Source: Candidatus Rokuibacteriota bacterium (GTDB lineage Bacteria > Methylomirabilota > Methylomirabilia > Rokubacteriales > CSP1-6). From it: a DNA stretch of 64,000 nt. Location: positions 62,001 to 126,000 of the forward strand of contig VGLJ01000003.1 of assembly GCA_016866775.1 (NCBI GenBank), read 5' to 3'. Position 1 is the first letter of the stretch, and each line of letters begins with the position of its first letter. The position numbers and the translations under genes are program-made. Below the pieces are notes generated by a model. The model did not search any database and had not been told where the DNA came from. It saw nothing but the letters and a program-made list of their open reading frames with translations. Below, piece by piece: positions 39,168 through 48,226 of the stretch.

Positions 39168-40922
39168 GTGGTAGGGGCGGGGCTCGTCCTGGCGGGCGTG
39201 GCACTCCTCGTCACCGCGCTCCCGGCGTTCGCTCAGGAAGCCGCCAGGGAGCCCGCGTACCGCAACTTCCCGTGGATCGGCTCGCGGCTCGCGGTCTGGG
39301 CGGTGGCGCAGCTCCACCTGAACTTCGCGGCGTTCATCCTCGGCGTCCCCATCTTCGCGGTCATCATCGAGATCATCGGCTGGCGCACGCGCGACCCGCG
39401 GTACGACTGGCTCTCGCACGAGTTCGTCAAGCTCACGTTCGCCGCCTTCTCCACGACGGCGCTGCTCGGCGCGCTGCTGCTCTTCCTCTTCGTCGGCTAC
39501 TACCCGAAGTTTTGGACGTACATGACGTCCATCTTCTTCCCGACCTACTGGGTGTACGCGCTCCTCTTCTTCGCCGAGACCTTCACCGTCTACCTCTGGT
39601 ACTACGGCTGGGACTGGCTCTCGGGCTCGCGGAAGTGGATCCACGTGAGCCTCGGCGTGCTCTCCAACCTCTTCGGCACGGCGATCCTCTTCCTCGCGAA
39701 CTCGTGGGTCACGTTCATGGTCTCGCCTGCCGGTGTCGACGAGTCCGGCGCGCTCAAGGGGGGCGTCTGGGCGGCGATCAACAACTACGCGTGGATGCCG
39801 ATCAACATCCACCGGCTCATCGCCAACATCGTGTTCGGCGGCACGATCGCTGCCGCGTACGCCGCCTTCCGGTTCCTCGGCGCGCGCACCGACGAGGAGC
39901 GGGCTCGCTACGACTGGATGGGCTACATCGGCAACTTCGTGGCGCTCTCGGCCTTCATCGTGCTGCCGTTCGCCGGCTACTACCTGGGCCGCGAGATCTA
40001 CGCGTTCAACCAGACGATGGGTATCACGATGATGGGCGGCTTCATGTCGTGGCTCTGGATCATCCAGGCGATCCTCATCGGCGTGCTCTTCATCGGCTCG
40101 AACTACTACCTCTGGCTCGGCATGGAGCGCATTCCGGGCTCCGAGCGCTACCGCAAGTACGTCCCCCCCATGCTCATCATCCTGGCGATCGGGTTCATGG
40201 TGTGGGCGACGCCGCGCTCCATGGTCGTGACGCTCGACGAGGCGCGCGCAATGGGCGGCACGCACCACCCCATCCTCGGCTTCCTCGGCGTCATGTCCGC
40301 GAAGAACACCGCGGTCAACCTGATGATCCTCACCACGTTCCTCTCCTTCGTGCTCTATCGCCGCGCGAATCGCGTGTCGCAGAAGCCGTGGGTGAAGACA
40401 GGGATGGCGGTGCAGTGGGCGGTGATCGCGCTCGCCGCCGTCATCGTGACGTTCTACGGCGTGTACGGCTACTTCGTGGAGTCGCTGGTCCGCATCGGCT
40501 TCTCGGTCTACCAGGTCGTGGCCGTGCTCGCCGCGATCGTGATCGTGATGGCGATCGACATCCCGATGTTCAAGGGCGCGCGCTCGACCGGCGTGATCCG
40601 CTGGGGCACCATCGCGCCGCGTTCTCAGTACGTGCTGATCATCCTCGCCGTCACGTTCACGTGGCTCATGGGCCTGATGGGCTTCGCGCGCTCCGGCATC
40701 CGCCAGCACTGGCACGTCTACGGCGTCCTGCGCGACACCTCCGCGGAGGCGGTCACGCCGGCGCTCGGCTACGCCGCCAACGTCATCTCCGTCGTCACGC
40801 TGGTGTTCTTCGCGCTCGTGATGTTCATCTTCTGGCTCGGCGGCCTCAGCGAGAAGGGCAAGGCCGGCGCCCACGGCCACGTCGCTCCCGCCATCGCCGG
40901 CGGCAGCGAGGACCACGGCTAG
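39168..40922 (+). CDS. Cytochrome bd-like oxidase subunit I (CydA-related, atypical)
   Basis: 584 aa membrane protein related to cytochrome bd subunit I. A signal-like helix leads in. His50 (AVAQLH) matches the high-spin heme ligand. Glu137 (FFAETFTVYLWYYGWDW) matches the second conserved acid of CydA, while the first seems replaced. LANSWVT and His215 (NIHRLIANIVFGG) match CydA landmarks. GIRQHWHVYGVL (510-521) is a variant of the GRQPW motif. The usual hydrophilic quinol loop is not seen; instead several extra hydrophobic helices fill 250-470. No cydB follows, but three c-type cytochromes do, so electrons may come from cytochrome c. Resembles the OR-C/OR-N branches of the bd superfamily. 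GTG start is uncertain. Confidence 0.8.
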   Translation: MVGAGLVLAGVALLVTALPAFAQEAAREPAYRNFPWIGSRLAVWAVAQLHLNFAAFILGVPIFAVIIEIIGWRTRDPRYDWLSHEFVKLTFAAFSTTALLGALLLFLFVGYYPKFWTYMTSIFFPTYWVYALLFFAETFTVYLWYYGWDWLSGSRKWIHVSLGVLSNLFGTAILFLANSWVTFMVSPAGVDESGALKGGVWAAINNYAWMPINIHRLIANIVFGGTIAAAYAAFRFLGARTDEERARYDWMGYIGNFVALSAFIVLPFAGYYLGREIYAFNQTMGITMMGGFMSWLWIIQAILIGVLFIGSNYYLWLGMERIPGSERYRKYVPPMLIILAIGFMVWATPRSMVVTLDEARAMGGTHHPILGFLGVMSAKNTAVNLMILTTFLSFVLYRRANRVSQKPWVKTGMAVQWAVIALAAVIVTFYGVYGYFVESLVRIGFSVYQVVAVLAAIVIVMAIDIPMFKGARSTGVIRWGTIAPRSQYVLIILAVTFTWLMGLMGFARSGIRQHWHVYGVLRDTSAEAVTPALGYAANVISVVTLVFFALVMFIFWLGGLSEKGKAGAHGHVAPAIAGGSEDHG

Positions 40923-41726
40923 ATGCGGCTGCCCGTTGGCGTCAAGGTCGCCATCGTCGCGATCGTGGTCATGGGCTCGTATTCCGGGTACGCGAACTAC
41001 ATCCCCCAGATCGAGTCGAAGCCGCCGCAGGAGCTCTCGCTCGAAGGCGGCAACGTGACACCGGCGCAGCTCATCAAGGCGGGGGATGAGATCTACAAGA
41101 CGAAGGGCACGTGCGAGATCTGTCACAAGATCGGGCAGAAGGGGACGCGGGCGCCCGACCTCGCCGGCGTCGGCGCCCGCGCGGCGAAGGCGAAGCCGGG
41201 CATGACCGCGAAGGCGTACCTCATCGAGTCGCTGATCAACCCCAACGCCGTGATCGTCGAAGGCTACCCGCCGATCATGCCCGCGGTCGACAAGCCGCCG
41301 ATCGCGCTCAATCGCTCCGAGGTCTGGGCGCTGACCGCGTTCCTGCAGGCGCAGGGCGGAACGGTCGACGTCGCGCTGAACGACATTCCCGCGACCGTGG
41401 GCGCGGGGGGGGGTGGCGGCGGCGCCGCGGCGGCCGCGGTGACGATGCCGGGCGACGCGAAGGTCGGCAAGACGATCTACATGGGCAAGGGCGGCTGCCT
41501 CGCGTGCCACAAGGCGAAGGACATCCCCGGCACGCCCGTCGGGCCGGACCTCTCGCAGATCGCGAAGATCCAGACGCCGGACTACATCATGAAGAAGATC
41601 CTCGATCCGAAGGGGATGGGCACGGTCGCCGGATTCCCGCCCGGCGTGATGCCGCAGACGTTCGGGCAGACGCTCACGGCGAAGGAGTACACCGACCTCG
41701 TCGCCTTCATGCTCACGTTGAAGTAG
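40923..41726 (+). CDS. Membrane-anchored diheme cytochrome c
   Basis: 267 aa protein with an N-terminal membrane anchor (about 6-24) and two class I cytochrome c domains. The first heme site is C64-EIC-H68, the second C192-LAC-H196. They are joined by a Gly/Ala-rich linker (about 160-172). Met residues in PPIMPAVD and PPGVMPQTF are likely sixth ligands. Its ATG abuts the stop of the bd-like subunit, which makes a direct electron-donor or subunit role likely. No known partner genes such as bc1 are adjacent. Confidence 0.88.
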   Translation: MRLPVGVKVAIVAIVVMGSYSGYANYIPQIESKPPQELSLEGGNVTPAQLIKAGDEIYKTKGTCEICHKIGQKGTRAPDLAGVGARAAKAKPGMTAKAYLIESLINPNAVIVEGYPPIMPAVDKPPIALNRSEVWALTAFLQAQGGTVDVALNDIPATVGAGGGGGGAAAAAVTMPGDAKVGKTIYMGKGGCLACHKAKDIPGTPVGPDLSQIAKIQTPDYIMKKILDPKGMGTVAGFPPGVMPQTFGQTLTAKEYTDLVAFMLTLK

Positions 41727-41730
41727 GCCG

Positions 41731-42492
41731 ATGAACCTCCTACGCTCGCGCCTCGTGCAAGCCGCGCTGATCCTGATCGTCTCGTACCTGATCTTCCAGT
41801 TCGCGATCCGGCCGCCCGCGCCGTTCAGCGTGCTGTCGCTCTACATGGGCATCGTGCTGCTCGCGGTGCTCGTGTACGTGTCGTCGGACTCGGACTCGTG
41901 GCGCGCGTTCCTGCGCCCGATGCACGCGACGCTCGTGGACCCGGGAAAGCGCGCGCTGCGCCTGGCGCTGATGATCGTGATCCCGCTCCTGCTCGGCTAC
42001 TACGCGTACACGCAGGCCGCGGCCAAGCCCCAGGCGCCGCCCGAGCTCCGCGCGGTGCATCCGGCGCCGCCCGACACGATCCAGTTCCGCGGCAAGGACT
42101 TCAAGATCGCCGGCGGGGACAACCCGCTGCGCAAGGACGCGGCCGCGATCCCGAAGCACGTCGCGGCGGGCGGCGAGATCTACGTCCGCAACTGCATGTA
42201 CTGCCACGGCGACAACCTCGACGGCAAAGGCCACTTCGCGCACGGCTTCAACCCGCCGCCCGCGAACTTCCAGGACCCGGGCACGATCGCGATGCTGCAG
42301 GAGGCCTTCCTCTTCTGGCGCATCGCGAAGGGCGGACCCGGGCTGCCGAAGGAAGCAACGCCGTGGAACTCCGTCATGCCCGCATGGGAAGACCGGCTGA
42401 CGGAGGAGCAGATCTGGCAGGTCATCATGTATCTCTACGACGCGACCGGGCAGCAGCCACGCCGCTGGGAGACCGCGCATGGCGCGCACTAG
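41731..42492 (+). CDS. Membrane-bound monoheme cytochrome c
   Basis: 253 aa protein. Three hydrophobic helices (about 10-26, 35-51 and 77-95) precede a periplasmic cytochrome c domain with C155-MYC-H159 and a probable Met ligand in WNSVMPAWEDRLT. The layout recalls subunits that hand electrons to membrane oxidoreductases. It lies 4 bases after the diheme cytochrome gene. Its 3' end overlaps the proposed start of the next gene, next to a 120-base palindrome. Confidence 0.86.
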   Translation: MNLLRSRLVQAALILIVSYLIFQFAIRPPAPFSVLSLYMGIVLLAVLVYVSSDSDSWRAFLRPMHATLVDPGKRALRLALMIVIPLLLGYYAYTQAAAKPQAPPELRAVHPAPPDTIQFRGKDFKIAGGDNPLRKDAAAIPKHVAAGGEIYVRNCMYCHGDNLDGKGHFAHGFNPPPANFQDPGTIAMLQEAFLFWRIAKGGPGLPKEATPWNSVMPAWEDRLTEEQIWQVIMYLYDATGQQPRRWETAHGAH

Positions 42493-44110
42493 CGCGGGGC
42501 GCGCGACGAGAAGGGCCCATCTGCTTCGTTGCCTCCTCGGGCCACTCCCTGCGGCGTACTCGGAGTACGCCGCAGTCGGGCCCTCGTCGGCGCCTCGCAT
42601 CTGGACCCTTCTCGTCGCGCTATTTCGCGCACGTGTCGGACTGCATGCGCTCGGGGTATCGCTGATCATCGGCGTGGTCTTTGCGCCGTCGGAGGGCTCG
42701 GCGCAGGCGGGCGACGCCAACGCCGGGAAGGCCGTCTACGAGCGGAAGTGCGCGATGTGCCACGGGGTGAAGGGCGACGGCAAGGGCGCCGGCGCCGAGC
42801 TTCTTGATCCAAAGCCGCGCGACTTCACCTCGGGCGTCTACAAGATCCGCACGACAGCCAACAAGACGCCGTCCGACCAGGACCTGTTCCGGATCATCAC
42901 CGCCGGGATGCCCGGGACCTCGATGCCGCCGTGGGACGTTCTTCCAGAGAAGGAACGCTGGAATCTCGTGGCGTACATCAAGACGTTCGCGGCCGACAAG
43001 TTCAAGGAGGCGCCGAAGAAGCTCGAGCTGCCGAAGGAGGTCTCCTCCTCCGAGGCCTCGATCAAGCGCGGCAAGGAGATGTACGAGGCGATCGAGTGCC
43101 ACAAGTGCCACGGCAACCTGGGACGCGCGGACGGGCCCTCGCGGCCCGAGCTGAAGGACGACTGGGGCCATCCGATCGCGCCCGCGAACCTCACCAAGCG
43201 CTGGACGTTCCGCGGCGGCGCCTCGCGCACGGAGATCGCGACCCGCATCGCGAACGGCGTGCTCGGCACGCCGATGCCGTCGTTCATCGACAGCGTGGAG
43301 AAGCCCGAGGACGTCTGGCACCTGACCAACTACATCCTGTCGCTCGGGCCCGAGTCTCCGGCGTATGCGACGCTCGTGACCGTCAACGGCACTACGGACG
43401 CGATCCCGGACGATCCGAACGCGGAGTTCTGGAAGAAGGCCGCGCCCAACACCATTCCGCTGATGGGGCAGGTCATCGTCGACCCGCGCAACTTCAACCC
43501 CATCATCGACCTCGTGATCGTGCGCGGCGCGTACAACGACAAGGAGATCGCGTTCCACCTCACGTGGGACGATCCGAGCCAGACCACGGCCGAGGGGCGC
43601 GCGGACGCGCCCGGCGCGGCGAAGAAGATCGCGGCGGACGCGATCGCGCTGCAGTTCCCGAGCAAGATCGTGCCCGGCACGGAGCGGCCGTACTTCCTCA
43701 TGGGCGACGCGACCGACTCCGTCTACCTCCTGCGCTGGGAGGGCGGCAAGGCTGGCGAGGTCTCGGCGAGCGGCCCCACGAAGCTCAAGACGCTCGAAGG
43801 CGGCGAGGTCGTCTCGAAGACCGTCTACGAAAATGGTCAGTATCGCGTCGTGATCAAGCGGCCGCTCGCAGGCAAGGGTGAGGAGCGGCCGACGTTCCAG
43901 CCGTCCACGTTCGTGCCGGTCGCGTTCCAGGCGTGGGACGGCGGTGCGGGGGAGACCGGGACCCGGATGTCCCTGACATCGTGGTACTATCTGCGCCTGG
44001 AGCCACCGCAGTCCAACCGTCGTTTCGTCGTTCCTCCGGTCGTGGCGCTCCTGACGTTGGTGGCGATGCTGCTCGTGGTGCGCGCGGCCTCGCGCGGCCG
44101 CGGCAGGTGA
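42479..44110 (+). CDS. Diheme cytochrome c with ethylbenzene-dehydrogenase-type heme domain
   Basis: 543 aa. Two cytochrome c sites, C91-AMC-H95 and C207-HKC-H211, are followed by a domain at about 310-520 like the heme-b-binding gamma subunits of ethylbenzene/DMSO dehydrogenases (AFHLTWDDPSQT, DAIALQFPSK, YFLMGDATDSVYLLRWEGG). A C-terminal membrane helix lies at about 523-541. The only standard in-frame start is the ATG inside the previous gene, so residues 8-47 are encoded by a palindromic repeat, ahead of a normal-looking secretion signal ending SAQAG. It may link several hemes within the bd-like oxidase complex. Similar domains occur in nitrite oxidoreductase gamma subunits, but no molybdopterin partner is here. 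Confidence 0.8.
   Translation: MARTSAGRATRRAHLLRCLLGPLPAAYSEYAAVGPSSAPRIWTLLVALFRARVGLHALGVSLIIGVVFAPSEGSAQAGDANAGKAVYERKCAMCHGVKGDGKGAGAELLDPKPRDFTSGVYKIRTTANKTPSDQDLFRIITAGMPGTSMPPWDVLPEKERWNLVAYIKTFAADKFKEAPKKLELPKEVSSSEASIKRGKEMYEAIECHKCHGNLGRADGPSRPELKDDWGHPIAPANLTKRWTFRGGASRTEIATRIANGVLGTPMPSFIDSVEKPEDVWHLTNYILSLGPESPAYATLVTVNGTTDAIPDDPNAEFWKKAAPNTIPLMGQVIVDPRNFNPIIDLVIVRGAYNDKEIAFHLTWDDPSQTTAEGRADAPGAAKKIAADAIALQFPSKIVPGTERPYFLMGDATDSVYLLRWEGGKAGEVSASGPTKLKTLEGGEVVSKTVYENGQYRVVIKRPLAGKGEERPTFQPSTFVPVAFQAWDGGAGETGTRMSLTSWYYLRLEPPQSNRRFVVPPVVALLTLVAMLLVVRAASRGRGR
42501..42620. repeat. 120-base imperfect palindrome
   Basis: Outer arms GCGCGACGAGAAGGG (42501-42515) and CCCTTCTCGTCGCGC (42606-42620) are perfect complements. 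The centre is GCGGCGTACTC-GGAGTACGCCGC, and CTCGGGCC/GGGCCCTCG partially pair between them. It can form a large cruciform or RNA hairpin between two cytochrome genes. It is translated into the N-terminus of the downstream cytochrome (AAYSEYAAVG). Confidence 0.7.
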
Positions 44111-44137
44111 AAGACAACCTTTGAAGGAGACGGAGCA

Positions 44138-44839
44138 ATGATGCGCAAGGCTCTCGCAGGCTTCGCGGCGGTCGCGCTGATGGCCGGCACGGCGTGGGTC
44201 GCCGCTCCCCCGTTTGCCGACGCCCAGGGCGGCGGCACCGTCGAGGTCGAGGTCAAGTACAGCGGCGCGGCCGATGTCCAGACGCTCAAGGTGAACAAGG
44301 ACACCGAGCAGTGCGGCAAGGAAGCGAAGGTCGAGAACATCGTGGTGGGCGGCAACAAGGGGCTCGCCAACGCCGTCGCGTCGATCGCCGGCGCCAAGGG
44401 CCAGCCCACGGGGAAGAAGGCCGCGATCGACCAGAAGGGCTGCAAGTTCGTCCCGCACGTGATCGCGACGACGCCGGGCGAGGTCGACATCCTCAACTCG
44501 GACGGCATCCTCCACAACATCCACACCTATTCGACCGCGAATCCGTCCATCAACAAGGCGCAGCCGAAGTTCAAGAAGACGATGACGGAGAAGTTCGAGA
44601 AGCCGGAGTTCATCAAGGTCACCTGCGACGTGCACTCGTGGATGCTCGGCTGGATCGCCGTGATGCCGCACCCCTACTTCGGCGTGACCAACGAGAGCGG
44701 CGTCGCGAAGATCGAGAACGCGCCGGCGGGCAAGCAGACGGTGGAGGTGTGGCACGAGAAGCTCGGCAAGGTCACCAAGGACGTCGAGGTGAAGCCGGGC
44801 GCGACCACGAAGGTCACCGTCGAGATGGTGAAGAAGTAG
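44138..44839 (+). CDS. Periplasmic cupredoxin-like protein with carboxypeptidase-regulatory-like tail
   Basis: 233 aa secreted protein with a signal peptide ending near residue 30. A cupredoxin-like beta domain has candidate copper ligands His126 (GILHNIH), Cys163, His166 and Met169 (TCDVHSWM), the order of a type 1 site. A small beta domain (about 180-230, GVAKIENAPAGKQTVEVWH) resembles carboxypeptidase regulatory-like domains. AAGGAG-type ribosome-binding site upstream. It lies between the cytochromes and the aa3 oxidase, so it could shuttle electrons or copper. A paralogue is at 51501-52274. Confidence 0.8.
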   Translation: MMRKALAGFAAVALMAGTAWVAAPPFADAQGGGTVEVEVKYSGAADVQTLKVNKDTEQCGKEAKVENIVVGGNKGLANAVASIAGAKGQPTGKKAAIDQKGCKFVPHVIATTPGEVDILNSDGILHNIHTYSTANPSINKAQPKFKKTMTEKFEKPEFIKVTCDVHSWMLGWIAVMPHPYFGVTNESGVAKIENAPAGKQTVEVWHEKLGKVTKDVEVKPGATTKVTVEMVKK

Positions 44840-44863
44840 TCAGCCAGGACATCTGAGGACGAC

Positions 44864-45562
44864 ATGCTCAACTGGTGGCTGCCCGAAAACGTCTCGAGCT
44901 TCGGCGGAGACATCGACTGGTTGTTCCACCTGATCTACGCGATCACCGCGATCACGGGGATCCTCGTGTTCGTGGCGATGGGCGCCTTCCTCGTGATGTA
45001 CCGCGACCGGCCCGGACGCCGGGCGCGGTACACGCACGGCAACACCACGCTCGAGATCGTGTGGACGATCGTGCCCGCGCTCATCCTCGTCGTGCTGACG
45101 TTCCTCAGCGTGCCGGCGTGGTCGAAGATCAAGATGTCGATGCCGCCCACGGACTTCGTGGTCGAGGTGAACGCCAAGCAGTTCAACTGGCAGGTCAGCT
45201 ATCCTGGCCCCGACGGCAAGTTCGGCACCGAGGACGACACGCTGTTCCTCGACGAGATGCACGTCCCCGTCAACAAGCCGATCCGCGTGGTCCTCAAGTC
45301 CCAGGACGTCATTCACAGCTTCTTCGTCCCGTCCTTCCGCATCAAGCAGGACGCCGTGCCGGGCCGTGCGATCCAGGCCTGGTTCGACGCCACCAAGCCC
45401 GGCAAGTATGAATGGCCGTGCGCGGAGCTCTGCGGCTTCGGCCACTCGGGCATGAAGGGCTGGGTCTACGTGCACACGCCCGCCGATTACGAGAAGTGGG
45501 CCGCCGAGAACCTCAAGGGAGGTGGCACGGCGCCCGCTCAGGAGGCGAAGCCCAAGTCATGA
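44864..45562 (+). CDS. coxB: Cytochrome c oxidase subunit II
   Basis: 232 aa CuA subunit of an aa3-type oxidase. Two membrane helices lie at about 20-44 and 65-85. CuA ligands are His151, Cys186, Cys190, His194 and Met197 (CAELCGFGHSGM). Unlike the ctaC product encoded at 13353-14303 it lacks a fused cytochrome c domain, so it needs a separate donor, which nearby cytochromes or cupredoxins may supply. Its stop overlaps the coxA ATG (ATGA). Confidence 0.95.
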   Translation: MLNWWLPENVSSFGGDIDWLFHLIYAITAITGILVFVAMGAFLVMYRDRPGRRARYTHGNTTLEIVWTIVPALILVVLTFLSVPAWSKIKMSMPPTDFVVEVNAKQFNWQVSYPGPDGKFGTEDDTLFLDEMHVPVNKPIRVVLKSQDVIHSFFVPSFRIKQDAVPGRAIQAWFDATKPGKYEWPCAELCGFGHSGMKGWVYVHTPADYEKWAAENLKGGGTAPAQEAKPKS

Positions 45563-47310
45563 GCGCGCACGCCGCGACCGCCCACGGTCACGCCACGCAC
45601 GAGCACCACGACCTGGGGTTCCTCAGGACGTACGTCTTCTCGACCGATCACAAGATGATCGCGAAGCAGTTCCTGTTCATGGGGCTCTTCATGTTCGTCA
45701 TCGGCGGGCTCCTCGCGCTGCTCGTCCGCTGGCAGCTCGCGTGGCCGGAGACCCCGGTCCCGGGCCTCGCCGGCATCCTCACGGAGACGGGCGGCGTGCT
45801 GGAGCCGTCGCAGTACAACATGGCGTTCACGATGCACGCCACCATCATGGTGTTCTTCGTGATCATGCCGATCCTCGCGGGCGCGTTCGGCAACTTCTGC
45901 ATCCCGCTGATGATCGGCGCCCGCGACATGGCGTTTCCCACGCTCAACATGCTCTCGTTCTGGACGACGTTCACGGCGGGCCTCGTCATGCTCGCCGGCT
46001 TCTTCGTGCCCGGCGGTCACGCGGCCGCGGGCTGGACGTCGTACGCGCCGCTGTCGTCGGTGGTGCAGTACACCGGCGTCAACTGGGGCCAGAACATCTG
46101 GTGCATCAGCCTGTTCACGATGGGTATCGGCTCCATGATGGGGTCGATCAACTACATCACCACCGTCATCAACATGCGCGCGCCGGGCATGAGCCTGTTC
46201 CGCATGCCGCTGGTGGTCTGGTCGCTCTTCATCACGGCCATCCTGCTGCTGCTCGCACTCCCCGTGCTCACGTCGGGCGTCGCGATGCTGCTCTTCGATC
46301 GCTGGCTCGGCACGAGCTGGTTCCTGCCGTCGGGTGGCGGCGAGCCGCTGCTCTGGCAGCACCTCTTCTGGTACTTCGGGCACCCCGAGGTCTACATCCT
46401 GATCCTGCCCGCCATGGGCATCGCCTCGGAGATCCTGCCGGTGTTCTCGCGCAAGCCGATCTTCGGCTACCACGCGATGGCGTTCTCGATGATCGCGATC
46501 GCGTTCCTCTCCTGGATCGTCTACGGTCACCACATGTTCGTGAGCGGCATGAACCCCGCGCTCGGCATGGCCTTCATGGTGACGACGATGATCATCGCCG
46601 TCCCCTCGGCCATCAAGACGTTCAACTGGCTCGGGACACTCTGGGGCGGCCGGATCCAGTTCACGGTGCCGATGCTGAACGCGCTCGCGTTCGTGTCGAT
46701 GTTCGTGATCGGCGGGCTCTCCGGCATCTTCATGGCCTCGACGCCGGTCGACATCTACATCCAGGACACGTACTTCATCGTCGCCCACATCCACTACGTG
46801 GTGTTCGGCGGCTCGATCTTCGGCGCGTTCGCCGCCATCTACTTCTGGTTCCCCAAGATGTTCGGGCGGCTGACGAACACCGCTCTCGGCCACCTCCACT
46901 TCTGGCCGAGCTTCGTCTTCTTCAACCTGACGTTCTTCCCCATGCACATCATCGGCGTGGGTGGCCAGATGCGGCGGATCTACAACCCGCTGCAGTACGA
47001 GTTCCTGCAGCACCAGCAGCACTGGAACGTCATCATCACGATCGGCGCGATCGGGCTCGGGATCTCGCAGATCCCGTTCATCGTCAACTTCTTCTGGTCG
47101 ATGGTCGCGGGGAAGCCGGCGCCCCTGAACCCCTGGAACTCGACCACGCTCGAGTGGACGGCCGCGTCGCCGCCGCCGCACCTGAACTGGGGCCCGACGC
47201 TGCCGACCGTGTACCGCGGCCCGTACGAGTACAGTGTCCCCGAGGAAAGCGCGGACTTCTCGCCGCAGACGCAGCCGCCGCGCGCCGTGGCGGGAGCTCG
47301 CCGCCACTGA
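45559..47310 (+). CDS. coxA: Cytochrome c oxidase subunit I
   Basis: 583 aa catalytic subunit of an A-type heme-copper oxidase. It shows STDHKMIAKQ, GHPEVYILILP with the Glu of the D pathway and the crosslinked His-Tyr, YGHHMFVSGMNP for CuB, and VAHIHYVVFGG for the two hemes. Not fused to subunit III, in contrast to the caa3 operon in this window. It is coupled to coxB. Confidence 0.96.
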   Translation: MSAHAATAHGHATHEHHDLGFLRTYVFSTDHKMIAKQFLFMGLFMFVIGGLLALLVRWQLAWPETPVPGLAGILTETGGVLEPSQYNMAFTMHATIMVFFVIMPILAGAFGNFCIPLMIGARDMAFPTLNMLSFWTTFTAGLVMLAGFFVPGGHAAAGWTSYAPLSSVVQYTGVNWGQNIWCISLFTMGIGSMMGSINYITTVINMRAPGMSLFRMPLVVWSLFITAILLLLALPVLTSGVAMLLFDRWLGTSWFLPSGGGEPLLWQHLFWYFGHPEVYILILPAMGIASEILPVFSRKPIFGYHAMAFSMIAIAFLSWIVYGHHMFVSGMNPALGMAFMVTTMIIAVPSAIKTFNWLGTLWGGRIQFTVPMLNALAFVSMFVIGGLSGIFMASTPVDIYIQDTYFIVAHIHYVVFGGSIFGAFAAIYFWFPKMFGRLTNTALGHLHFWPSFVFFNLTFFPMHIIGVGGQMRRIYNPLQYEFLQHQQHWNVIITIGAIGLGISQIPFIVNFFWSMVAGKPAPLNPWNSTTLEWTAASPPPHLNWGPTLPTVYRGPYEYSVPEESADFSPQTQPPRAVAGARRH

Positions 47311-47320
47311 CGGACGCTCC

Positions 47321-48226
47321 GTGGCGCATCGCCTCGCTCTCGCCACTGTCGCCGCGACGTTCGTCCTGATCCTCTTCGGAGGGCTGGTGACGAACACCGG
47401 CGCGGCGCTGGCCGTCCCGGACTGGCCGACGACCTTCGGCTACACGATGTTCTTCTATCCGTGGTCGCGGATGGTCGGCGGGATCTTCTACGAGCACAGC
47501 CACCGGCTGCTCGGCTCGCTCGTCGGGCTCCTGACGATCGCGCTCGCCGTCGCGCTCTGGCGCAAGGGCGGACGCCTGCGCGCGCTCGGTCTCGTGATGG
47601 TCGTCGCCGTCGTCACCCAGGGCATCCTGGGCGGGCTCAGGGTGGTGCTGCTGAAGGAGACGCTCGCGATCGTCCACGGCTGTCTCGCGCAGGCGTTCTT
47701 CGCGCTCGCCGTCGTGGCGGTCCTGCTCACCTCCGTCTCGCATCGGCTGCCCGTGCAGGGCTTCGATGGAGCGCTCCGCCGCCTCACCGTCGCGGCGGCG
47801 GTGCTCGTGTACGCGCAGATCGTGCTGGGCGCGCTGCTCACCCACGCGGGGTGGATCGTGCCCCACCTGATCGGCGCCGCGGCGGTGTTCGTGTTCGTCC
47901 CGCTCGTGACCGCGCGCCTGCGCCGCACGCGCGACGCGATCGCGGCGCCGGTCGGGAGCGCGCTCGTCCTGCTGCTCGGCCTGCAGCTCCTGCTCGGCGC
48001 CGGCAGCTTCGTCTCGCGCTTCATGTCCGTGTGGATTCCGGGCGGCCAGGCCACGATGCTCGTCCTGCCGGTGACGCATCGGCTCGTGGCGAGCCTGATT
48101 CTCGCCGGCGCGGTCGTCGGCGCCGTGCGTGCGCTCAGCGCGGGGCAGTCATACCGGCCCGCCTCCGGCGGGACGCCGACGCACGTCATGCGGACGCAGC
48201 CGTCGCTCCGGCTGGTGCGCGGATGA
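47321..48226 (+). CDS. ctaA: Heme A synthase (CtaA/COX15)
   Basis: About 301 aa multi-helix protein that oxidises the C8 methyl of heme O to give heme A. It has FGGLVTNTGAALAVPDWP, the conserved YEHSHRLLGSLVG and a second His in PVTHRLVASLILAG. The GTG at 47321 was chosen, 10 bases after coxA; longer starts would add an Arg-rich segment read from within coxA. Its stop overlaps ctaB by 4 bases. Confidence 0.9.
   Translation: MAHRLALATVAATFVLILFGGLVTNTGAALAVPDWPTTFGYTMFFYPWSRMVGGIFYEHSHRLLGSLVGLLTIALAVALWRKGGRLRALGLVMVVAVVTQGILGGLRVVLLKETLAIVHGCLAQAFFALAVVAVLLTSVSHRLPVQGFDGALRRLTVAAAVLVYAQIVLGALLTHAGWIVPHLIGAAAVFVFVPLVTARLRRTRDAIAAPVGSALVLLLGLQLLLGAGSFVSRFMSVWIPGGQATMLVLPVTHRLVASLILAGAVVGAVRALSAGQSYRPASGGTPTHVMRTQPSLRLVRG

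Noticed and set aside
39168-40922. Ordinary quinol-oxidising cytochrome bd (cydAB)
   Set aside because: No cydB follows, the GRQPW motif is altered, one conserved Glu is missing and the quinol-loop region is hydrophobic.
42479-44110. Nitrite oxidoreductase or ethylbenzene dehydrogenase gamma subunit
   Set aside because: The heme domain is similar, but no molybdopterin alpha or Fe-S beta subunit gene lies nearby, and the protein carries two extra cytochrome c sites. The oxidase context is a better fit.
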